Assembly: GCA_007922305.1 (NCBI GenBank)
Contig: ML677472.1
Coordinates: 997,814 to 1,061,813 of the forward strand
DNA length: 64,000 bases
Direction: 5' to 3'
From: Dermatemys mawii
Lineage: Eukaryota; Chordata; Testudines; Dermatemydidae
This document shows, in pieces, positions 55,341-64,000 of the stretch. Under the pieces are notes generated by a model. That model worked only from the letters and a program-made list of their open reading frames with translations, was not told the origin of the DNA and did not search any database. Every line of letters starts with the position of its first letter. The stretch's first letter is position 1. Both the position numbers and the translations under genes were made by a program.

Positions 55341-57487
55341 AGAAAAGGTGAAGGTTTAGGCACAGCCTCTGAATGACTGGTCTAATCTAAAGAGAGGACT
55401 GAGTTGAAGGTAACATCTACACTGTGGCCTGAATGTCTGGGGAAGGAGGTAGTACTGGGGAGGCAGGATGGCTTCTGGGAAAAGATTAAATGGCAAAACT
55501 CCTACTAATTTAACTGGAGAAGGATGAAGTCTGTAGCTGTAGTCTCATCATATGGTATGTCTACACTCCAGCTGGGATGGTGCTTCTCGGCACTGATGAA
55601 CAGAAACATGTTAGCTCTGCTCAAGCTAATACATTAAAAATAGCAGTGTGGCCACACTGGCCCGGTGTGTGGGTTAAGATATCTGCCTGAATTTAAGACC
55701 ACCTGATTCTGTGGGTACATGTTCAAATGGTTAGCCCGAGCCGCTGCAGGGACAGCATGATGATTAGCTCACTGCTGGTGTCTATGCTGAGCCAATACCT
55801 GTCCTGTGGCCAATGGAAGACTTTAGTGTCTCGGACTGTCACCCTGGTACTTTTCATCAACATTAGATTAAAAGATTAAATTAAAAAAGTAATTGTGTCT
55901 ACTAGACGTGTTTTGCTTCCCAATAAAATGCGTGTCTGCACTCTGCTCTTGGGCTCTAACTTTGTAGATCCTCTCTTAGCGACAGCACATCAAATGTGCT
56001 CAGTTTTACAGCTGGTTGGAAGAATTTATTTTGGAGAAGTGTTATAGCTGGTGTTATGCAGCAGAGGTGGTGGAAGCTCACTTTGAATGGGGAATGGATG
56101 GAGTGAAGATGCTCTGAATGGGCAGCGGGTGGAGTCAGAGCAGCAGGATTGAGGTGAGAGACCAGAGTCTTAGAGATAGGAGGAGTTCAGTGGCACCTTG
56201 CCCAAATAAATCTGTTAGTCTTTAAGGTGCCACTGGTTGTTTTTACCGATACAACTAACATGGCTACCCCCAATACCAGAGATAGGAGTGGGAGCAAGGT
56301 GGGTGCTCTGCAAGGGGAGTGATGGGAGCTAGTGAGACTTGGCAGTGGGGAGTGTGTTTCTTACCTGATCCTCAGCTAGGGTTGCCAACTTTCTAATTCC
56401 AGAAAATACTCTTGCTCTGCCCCCTGCCCTATCCCTTCCCTAAGGCCCTGCCCCACCCCTTCCTGTGGCCCCACCCCCATTCACTCCATTCTTCTTTCCC
56501 TCCATCGCTTGCTCTCCCCTGTCCTCTCTCACGTGCTTATTTTCACTACAAAGCCCTAACAGACATATTTATAGTTTTGACAGATGTACTATGCTAAGTT
56601 CATGCTTTATTTGTTACAGGATGCTAGAGCTGGCAGCAAAATAGTCAAAAAGGGTAATTTAAAAAAATAAATTTCACAAAGGTTTTCATGATTTTTTCCC
56701 TCTCCTCTTCCTATTTTTTGTAACCAGCTCCATCTTTTTGTTCACTAAAGTTATTGTAATTTTGTGTGTGGAATTAGGACCACACATTATCACAAGTGTA
56801 ATGGGTCCATTAAAGGCCCACTCCTGAGCCCAATTTCAAATCTATAGAGCAGAACCACAGAAATGCACACCAGTCCAGATGCCCATATAAAGAAACCTGT
56901 AGAAACCGACTCCCACACCTAAATGCAGATACATGTATTTATGTGTACACATCTAGCATGCACTAACACAATTACAATTCTTGTTTAGTGTTCAGACGCC
57001 CCCAACTAAGATCAGGGCTCTTGGGTGGGAGGTGCTGGACATACACATAAAAAGAATCTGCAACAAAGAGTTTATAATGTAGCTAAACAAAGGTGGGAAG
57101 AAATGTATGATACATTGGCTCTTCTGCAATTACTAGTCAACAACATTCACTTTTTAAGAAATAATACATTTCTTTTGGAGTTCCCTTCTCTTTTAAAAAC
57201 GTGTTATTAAATGAATACACACATATTTTATGTCATCAATTTTTTGTGCGCAAGCCAGCAAAATGAATAAAAGTCGAAGAGTTAGTCTGCAAATTTTATT
57301 CACACAGGCATACACACATGTGGCAATACACACACCTCCCTACACAAAGACACACAGTCTCTTACACACATACAAAGCATGCATGCATACACTTGCCTAC
57401 ACAGAGACATTTTTTCAAACACTTTTCCAGGGTCTGCCTAAATCACCCAGCTGGAATCCTTGGAGGATGGTCTGGAGGGGAAAAGAT
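55341..57487. other. FAM131B intron with scattered repeat fragments
   Basis: Holds a Harbinger-type MITE piece at 55556-55800 (GGTATGTCTACACTCCAGCT, GCAGTGTGGCCACACTGG), a Penelope-like piece (56165-56275) and a DNA-element end near 56377 (CTAGGGTTGCCAACTTTC). A (CA)-rich patch lies at 57300-57400. No gene recognised. Confidence 0.5.
56165..56275. mobile_element. Penelope-like element fragment
   Basis: GTGGCACCTTGCCCAAATAA, GTTAGTCTTTAAGGTGCCAC and CAACTAACATGGCTACCCCC form the terminal block in the reverse orientation to that at 22603. Confidence 0.65.

Positions 57488-57524
<37 letters not shown>
57488..57524. repeat. Poly-G run (37 G)
   Basis: An uninterrupted run of 37 G followed by further G-rich sequence to about 57620. 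It is strongly G-quadruplex-prone and the length is likely unreliable in the assembly. The glycine-rich open frames across it are spurious. Confidence 0.95.
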
Positions 57525-57525
<1 letters not shown>

Positions 57526-57654
57526 AGGGGGCAAGGGCGGGGGCCGGGTAGGGATGCGAGGGGGCAGTGAAGGAGAGAGACGGGGGTATGTGGGGTGGAT
57601 GGGGATGCAGGGAGAGGCAGAAGGCTACAAGTGCTTGAGGATGTGGGGTTCTGC

Positions 57655-57742
57655 TGTCCCTGTTATACAGGAAGTCAGACTAAATGATCTAATGGCCCCT
57701 TCTGGCCTTAGAATCTATGAACAGAATCTAGATTCTGTGAAC
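57655..57742 (+). mobile_element. CR1 3'-end fragment
   Basis: TACAGGAAGTCAGACTAAAT, GATCTAATGGCCCC and TTCTGGCCTTAGAATCTATG are the CR1 tail, plus orientation, with a duplicated AGATTCTGTGAACAG unit at the end. Confidence 0.8.
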
Positions 57743-58254
57743 AGAAAATGGTAAATTTTGTTCTTGGAATGGAAATGTATTGTTACTGTACTGTTAATTA
57801 ATTATATTATCAAACAAGCCCCATTCAGTTTACAGGGATATACTCTCTAAGCACCAGCCCAATAGACTTATCCTGGGCTCTAAGGGCTGGTCTACAGTAT
57901 GCAATTATATCAGAATTAGCCACGTTATATTGAATTAAAACTGAATCCATCCACACAATCAACCCTGTTTTGCCGACTTAAAGGGCTCTTGAAACCGGTT
58001 TCCGTACTCTACCTCGGCAAGGGCAGTAGTGCTAAAATCGACATCGCTGTTCCAGATTTTAAGTACTGTGGATGCAATTTGACAGTATTGGCCTCCAGGA
58101 GCTATCCTAGAATGCTCCATTGTGAACGCACTGGACAAACAATTTCAACTCAGATGCATTTCCTGTTTGGCCAGCATGGCGAGCTCATCAGCACAGGTGA
58201 CCGTGCAGAGCCCACCATCACAGGTGATGATGCAGAGTCCACCAGCGCAGGTGA

Positions 58255-60320
58255 ACATGCAGATTCGCAAACGAGCTCCAGCATGGACCGAACAGGAGGT
58301 ACTGGATCTCATCACAGTATGGGGAGAAGAATCTGTTCAGGCAGAACTACGTTCAAAAAAAAAGCAATGCAAAAATATACACCAAAATCTCCAGGGTCAT
58401 GACGCAAAGAGGCTACTCCAGGGACACTCAGCAGTGCCATGTGAAAATCAAGGAGCTGAGGCAAGCCTACCAAAAAACTATGGCGGTAAATGGACACTCT
58501 GGGTCACAGCACCATACATGCAGCTTCTACGATGAGCTGCATGCAATTATGGGGGGTGCGTGACACCACCACTACTCCACCACTGTCCGTGGACACCTGC
58601 AAGGGGGGAGTAACACGGAGCAAGGAAGATGATTTTTTGGAGAATGAAGAGGAGGAGGAGGACAGTGCACAGGCGGCAAGTGGTGAATCCGTTCTCCCTG
58701 GTAGCCAGGAACTGTTCATCACCCTGGAACCAATACCCTTCACCTCCTCCCAAGGCGGGCTCCCAGACCATGGCACCGGAGAAGACACTTCTGGTGAGTG
58801 TAACAGGATTTAAAACAAAGTGTTTAATGATTCATTTGTCCTGAAGACTTGGATGCATTTGCCTCCAGTACAGCTACTGGAAAAGTCTGTTATCTGGGGA
58901 AAGAGTGGCAATTCTCTAGGGACATCTCCATGAAGCTCTCCTGAAGGTACTCTGAAAGCCTTTTCAGTATATTTCTGGGTAGGGCTGCCTTATTCCGTCA
59001 TTCATGGTAGGACACTTTACCCCTCCAGGCTAGTAGCAAGCAGTCTGGAATCATTGCAGAACAGAGCATGGTAGTCAAAGCTCCTGGGTTTGCGGCGCAT
59101 TCAAGCAACATTTGTTCCTTATCTCTCTGTTAGCCTCACAAGAGTGATATCATTCGTGGGCACCTGGTTGAAATAGGGGAATTTGTTTAAGGGAACAATC
59201 AGAGGTGTCCATTCATGGTGGGGTATTTGTGTTTGGCTGAGTCCTGATCAGAGCCACGCAGTGGGACTGAGGGGAATCCCGTCCACCCTGGGCTGTTGGC
59301 GTTTGGTTTAAAGGGCTCATCCCTGATCAGAGCCACGCAAGGAGGGGTCTGAAGCAATCATCCCAGAGAGACCGCAGGCCCTCCTATTAAATGGCAAATC
59401 CACCAGGCATTGCTTGGTATGAGAAATGGGGGCACCGCAGTTCAAAAGCACAGAAATGAATGCTAAAGAAGCAGAATCCTGCATGCCCCTAGGGCTTACT
59501 ATGACTGCCTGCAAGCTGAATTTTGTTGCGCAGCCGCATGTGATGCCTTAGTCACACCAAACTAGCAGGCACTCCCTATAAAAGGGAAAATGCAATGTTG
59601 TACAGAAAGAACATGTGCTTTGTACTATGAATTGCTTGTTTCACTAAGAGTCTCCCTTTTGTTCTTCAAAATGTTTCTTTTAAAATTCTACCCTCCCTTT
59701 TTCTCCTCCCACAGGTGCAAATGTTTCAATGCACCCCCATCAACTCCCTCCCAGAGGCTGGCCCAGACTAGAAGGAAGGAAAAAGACACTCGGGACGGAA
59801 TGTTCGCTGAACTTATGCAGTCCTCCCGCACAGATAGGGCCCTGCTGAATGCTGGAGGCAAGCAATGGTGGAATCCCATAAAGAGGTCAATGAACGCGAT
59901 GAGAAGAGGGAGGCGTGCAAAAAGAGGAAGCAGGAGCATGATGAGAGCTGGCAGAATGCCATGCTCAAGCTGATGGGGGAGCAAACTGACATGCGCCACT
60001 GCCTGGGGGAAAGACAGCAAGAGCACAGACTGCCGCTGCAGCCCCTGTATAATCGTCCTCCCTCCTCCCCAAGTTCCATAGCCTCCTCATCCAGATGTCC
60101 AAGAACTCTGGGCGGGTGGGGGGAGAGGCTCCAGGGACCCACGCACTCCACCCAGAGGATTGCCCAAGCAGCAGAAGGCTGGTATATCCTAATTTTTTAT
60201 TTGTATTGTGCACTTGTCTTTCTCTCCTCCCCCAACTCCCAGGCATTCCTAAACTGCTACCTCCACACTCCCCTGGGCTACCTTGTGATTTATCTCCCTG
60301 TGTTGTTAATCAACTAATAA
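58255..60320 (+). pseudogene. Harbinger Myb/SANT-like DNA-binding protein relic, copy 2
   Basis: The Myb/SANT-like domain begins near 58280: APAWTEQEVLDLITVWGEES, VQAELRSKKK, followed by a frameshift in the A-run near 58356. The next segment is in another frame (MTQRGYSRDTQQC-type). Then comes the acidic EDDFLENEEEEEDSAQAA stretch, and the exon ends at a GGTGAGT donor (58793/58794). The acceptor CTCCCACAG lies at 59714, and exon 2 begins CKCFNAPPSTPSQR followed by MFAELMQSSRTDRA and LMGEQTDMRHCL, with frameshifts between. The upstream part (57989-58260) has a few-codon repeat rich in (A/S)T(G/S)..AE. Splice signals agree with copy 1. Confidence 0.8.
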
Positions 60321-60404
60321 AGAATGGTTATGAAACAATCGTGACTTTATTTCCTATAATATATATAGAGGGCGGGTAACTTCAAGGAGAAACAAGCACA
60401 ACTG

Positions 60405-61807
60405 TCACACCATAGCCTGGCCAGTCATGAAACTGGTTTTCAAAGCCTCTCTGATGCGCAGTGTGCCCTGCTGTGTTCTTCTAATCGCCCTGTTGTCTGG
60501 CTGTGTGAAATTGGCCATCAGGCGATTTGCCTGAACCTCCAACCCCACCATAAACATTTCCCCCTTAGTCTCACACATATTGTGGAACGCACAGCAAGGA
60601 GCAATTACAATTGGAATATTGGTTTTGCTGAGATCTAACCTAGTCAGCAAACAGTGCCAGTGAGCTTTTATACATCCAAATGCACACTCTACCACCTTTC
60701 TGTACTTGCTCAGCCTATAGTTGAACTGCCCCTTACTACTCTGCTGGGTGCTTGTGTACGGCTTCATGAGTCATGACATTAAGATGTAGGCTGGGTCCGC
60801 AAGGATAACTACAGGTATTTCAACACCCCCAACAGTAATTTTCTGGTCTGGGAAACAAGTCCTTTCCTGCAGCTGTTCAAACAGACCAGAGTTCCTGAAG
60901 ATGCGAGCATCATGCACTTTTCCTGGCCATCCCACATTGATGTAGGTGAAATGTCCCTTGTGATCCACCAGTGCTTGCAGCACCATCGAGAAGTACCCCT
61001 TGTGGTTTAAAGGTCGTCCTAGTGGTCCGGTGCCAAGATAGGGATATGCGTTCCGTCTATCGCCCCACCACAGTTAGGGAACCCCATCACAGCAAAGCCA
61101 TCCACTACAGCCTGCACATTTCCCAGAGTCACTACCCTTGATAGTTGCTGGTCAGTGATTGTGTTGGCTACTTGGATCACAGCAGCCCCCACAGTAGATT
61201 TGCCCACTCCAAACTGATTCCCGACTGACCAGTAACTATAGGGCATTGCAAGCTTCTACAGGGCTGTTGCCACTTGCTTCTCAACAGTGAGGGCTGCTCT
61301 CATTTTGGTGTTGTTGCACTTCAGAGAAGAGGACAGCAAGTCACAAAGTTCCATGAAAGTGGTCCTACACATGTGGAAATTTCGCAGCCACCGGGAATCA
61401 TCCCATACTTGCAACACTATGCAGTTCCACCAGTCTGTGCTTGTTTCCCAGGCCCAGAATCAGCATTCCATGGCATGAACCTGGCCCAACGCCACCACGA
61501 TGTCCCAATCACCACATGCCATGTTTCTAGGAACATCTGTGTCAATGTCCTCATCACTATCGTGATCACGCTGTCTTTGCTTCCTCACCCAGGTTTGCAG
61601 GTTCTCAAATACTGCTGGATAATGCACGAGGTATTTACAATGGTCACAGCTGCAGCAGTGAGCTGAATGGGCTCCATGCTTGCTATGGCACCTGCCCGGG
61701 TAATACAGGAAAAAAGGTGTGAAACGAAGGGGGGCAGGAGAGCAGAGTGGCAGCGGAAACGGTGTTGTACAAGTGACGATGGCTTTCAGCCCTTCTGCAT
61801 GAGTCAT
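60405..61807 (-). pseudogene. Harbinger transposase (HARBI1-like) relic, copy 2, DDE residues retained
   Basis: The minus-strand frames cover most of a HARBI1-like nuclease: RKQRQRDHDSDEDIDTD near 61600, YWSVGNQFGVGKSTVGAAVI (61230), then FPNCGGAIDGTHIPI with the first catalytic Asp, GWPGKVHDARIFRNSGL with the second, and ECAFGCIKAHWHCLL with the Glu. Breaks seen: a TAG at 61258-61256 at the W position before KLA, a TAG plus frameshift at about 61010-60990, and a TGA at 60770-60768 at the W of the MPWLMK-type motif. The last frame (60767-60405) is open for 120 codons, including PCCAFHNMCETKGEMF. Without its few stops it would be near full length, so it is a younger or better kept copy than copy 1. 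Confidence 0.85.
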
Positions 61808-62265
61808 AGGACAGCAGAGCAGGAGAGCAGAGTTGCAGCGGAAGTGGTGGTTTATGGGTGACGAAAGCTTTCAGGCCTACTGTATGAGTTGTGGGACATC
61901 AGAGTTCTGCAGACCTGCTATACCATCTGCTGCTGAAAAAAGGGAGTGAAACAATTGTCTGCCATAGCGTGCATGGAGGGAGGGGCAATTGACGACATGC
62001 ATCCAGGAAAATCCGTGAGAATGTTTTTGCTCCATCCTGCATTGAGAGCTTAACCCAGAATTCCAATGGGCGGTAGAGACTGCGGGAACTGTGGGATAGC
62101 TACCTACAGTGCTCCCAGAGTTGGTGCTAGCCTCGGTACTGTGGACTCACTCCGCCGACTTAACGCATTTATTTATTTATTTATTATAAATACAATCTAC
62201 TATAAAATCTCTTCTGAAAAATCAACTTATATAAATTCAATATAATTTCATACTGTAGACATACC

Positions 62266-63735
62266 TTAGTGGCAAGCTGGGCTCTGTTCTCCTCCTACAT
62301 CATCACAAGTAAACAAGGTTACGTAGGCCAAATTAGTCCTCTGTTGACTCTTGTGCAACCTCATTGCCTTCACGTGATGCCTTTGTAGCTCCTGTTCAGT
62401 CTCTTTTCTCCTCAGTGGGTTTGCACAGGGGCATTGATCGGCATTTGGTAAACAATTCTGTTGATGAGGCCCAAAATGGAAAAGTACCTGGCTTGTACTC
62501 TCAGAGCTCTGCTATCTCCGCAGGGCTAAAATGTAGAAAAGACCTGTAAAAACTTATTTTTGTCATTAAAGACCTGAATTAGGACTCTAAATAGACACAG
62601 GGGTTGAAATTCATCTTTGTTAGGAAGGTAAGCACAAAGTATGAATGTACTACTTCAGTTTCACTAAATCCCTCTTTTGAGGACAATAGTGCTTGTGCTG
62701 ATCCTCTGCAGAGGAGTAAATAACTATCAGGGAACAAACCTTTGGAGTCAAAAGGTGCCATTTTTACACTCACTCTTCAAAGCAGCACAGGATTATAAGT
62801 GAATAGACAATGTAATTCAATCAATTTTACTTTATATATGTTTGAACTATCCAGGGCCCAATACTAACAAAAGATTATAACACATGGGATCAAACCCCAG
62901 TAAACCTGAATCTGAAGATAAATGCTACAGACCTGATATTTGATCATGAATATTGCAACTGAAATAAATGCAGTTCTACCAATATAAGTGAGAAGAAAAT
63001 CAGGGCCATTTTTAATACAAGAATATTTCCAGCAATGGCTGAAATGTAGCACTGAGATGATTGTCTCCATTAGTTACTCTTCAAAAAGAGAATATTCTGT
63101 TTCTGGTGCCATTGTAGTCAAAGCAACATACATTTCCTCAGTCACTGAAAGAGTATCTTATCTTATAAATTTAACTTTTTTCTATTCATGAATCACTCAA
63201 AGACTGATCTGAATTTCCCCATCTGTATTTATTGTTTGCCTAATAGTTTACGAAGAGAAATGAATGAATTTCATTATTCAGGAGGTGTGATTGGTCAGCT
63301 AAGTTACATTATAGTGTTTTGGCTCCCTGATGGACACTTTAGAAACAGAAGATTATTTGTAAAGAATTAATAACATGACCCCACCAGTAGCAGTGAAAGG
63401 AAATCACTATGTTTATTAACAAATCAGTTATTTTATTATTTGACCAGCTTTAATCACAAAACACCTAAAAATGTGATAGGTACACACTCTATACATCACT
63501 TCCAGCTCTTAATTACATTTACAATCAGGACCAAGAGACACTAAAATTGTACTTCACACTAAGCCAAATAAGAAAAAAGACAGCATCAGGCCTATTGTAT
63601 GACCAGGTGAAAGATTACAGCAAACTAGATTGCTAGCGGACCCAATTCAGATGACCTTATTAGAGTCAAATGAACAAAACACAGGCAGACTTACCAAATA
63701 TAGTATCAGTGATTACAGATTGGAAATAGGAACTG
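62266..63735. other. FAM131B intron, no recognised feature
   Basis: AT-rich sequence without clear repeat ends or coding pattern. Short open frames have no family resemblance. A (TTTA)n run lies just left, inside the Harbinger copy (62168-62189). Confidence 0.5.
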
Positions 63736-64000
63736 AGGGTATGTCTACACGTACCATTTAAAGCACAAAAGTCCCTTTTTTGTGCTAAAACTGCGAGAGC
63801 GTCTTTTTGCAATCAAAGCTTTTTTATCTTAAGTAAAGTTTAGCTTTCTAAAAGGACTGAATTATTTTTCTCTACTATGAATGTCAGCTGGTGAGTGCCC
63901 CCTGGTTCCCTTCATTGTCACATATTTCCTTCTGGAGGAGCTTCCTCAGGTTTCTCTATGTGGCACAGCCAGCCACACCAGGCTCCCTACCAGTGCTAAG
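63736..64000. mobile_element. Start of a Harbinger-type MITE at the window edge
   Basis: GAGGGTATGTCTACACGTAC is the typical start of these elements (GGGTATGTCTACAC). The other end is beyond the window. Confidence 0.5.

Larger units (their letters stand above)
57884..62265 (-). mobile_element. PIF/Harbinger transposon, copy 2 (both ends present, inverted relative to copy 1)
   Basis: A 4.38-kb element. The left end is GGGCTGGTCTACAGTATG and the right end, read inward, GGTATGTCTACAGTATG. Flanks are TAA (57881-57883) and TTA (62266-62268), which differ at one base. The Myb-like gene relic is on plus (58000-60320) and the transposase relic on minus (61807-60405), converging as in copy 1. It is longer than copy 1 because it keeps the catalytic middle. 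Confidence 0.88.
37902..64000 (+). other. FAM131B: FAM131B intron 1, running off the right edge
   Basis: Starts with a gtaagg donor. I scanned for the continuation of the coding sequence (expected to encode EVIAVDWKGL) and did not see it, so the intron probably extends beyond the window. It is packed with the transposons listed below. Unlisted stretches such as 39348-40158 show nothing I recognise. Confidence 0.6.

Noticed and set aside
57230..57754. 174-codon frame with a polyglycine block
   Set aside because: It is produced by the 37-G run and the CR1 tail. No conserved sequence.

Overview
This window is vertebrate nuclear DNA, most likely from a turtle. It contains parts of two conserved genes in a sea of transposon remnants. 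The reading as a turtle is inference. The zyxin exons resemble chicken zyxin more closely than mammalian zyxin. The repeats are abundant CR1 LINEs, Penelope-like fragments, tRNA-derived SINEs with CR1-type tails, hAT and PIF/Harbinger elements with many small non-autonomous relatives, and Ty3/gypsy or other LTR remnants. No bacterial gene, operon or CRISPR array is present.

Genes. Zyxin (ZYX) lies on the minus strand: a probable non-coding first exon with the consensus donor at 15684/15685, the first coding exon at 9888-10174, and a proline-rich exon at 306-487. The rest of the gene, including the LIM domains, lies beyond the left edge. On the plus strand a GC-rich promoter region (about 36.2-37.9 kb, with a 10-N assembly gap) leads to a 28-base coding exon, 37874-37901, starting MGCIGSRTV and followed by a consensus donor. 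I read this as the first coding exon of FAM131B, the head-to-head neighbour of ZYX in mammals. Its intron appears to run to the right edge of the window.

Layout. 1-15.7 kb: ZYX exons and introns, filled with hAT-type MITEs carrying 8-bp target duplications, CR1 pieces and an LTR-like repeat. 15.7-16.0 kb: ZYX promoter side with a perfect CArG box. 16-36.2 kb: intergenic; two relics of one ZMYM1-like hAT transposon, a C-rich tandem element, a probable solo LTR holding three later insertions, a complete-ended Harbinger element and AT-rich DNA. 36.2-37.9 kb: FAM131B promoter side. 38-64 kb: FAM131B intron 1, with a BED/DUF659 hAT element, a Ty3/gypsy element with both LTRs, Penelope-like fragments, a SINE and a second, inverted Harbinger element.

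Every transposon gene seen is broken by stops, frameshifts or deletions. ZYX (actin and focal adhesion scaffold) and FAM131B are the only apparently functional genes. I found no evidence for an undescribed multi-gene system. The more interesting points are the divergent ZYX/FAM131B arrangement, the CArG box, the lipidation-type N-terminus of FAM131B, a stop codon at the same site in both Harbinger transposases, and several cleanly datable nested insertions.
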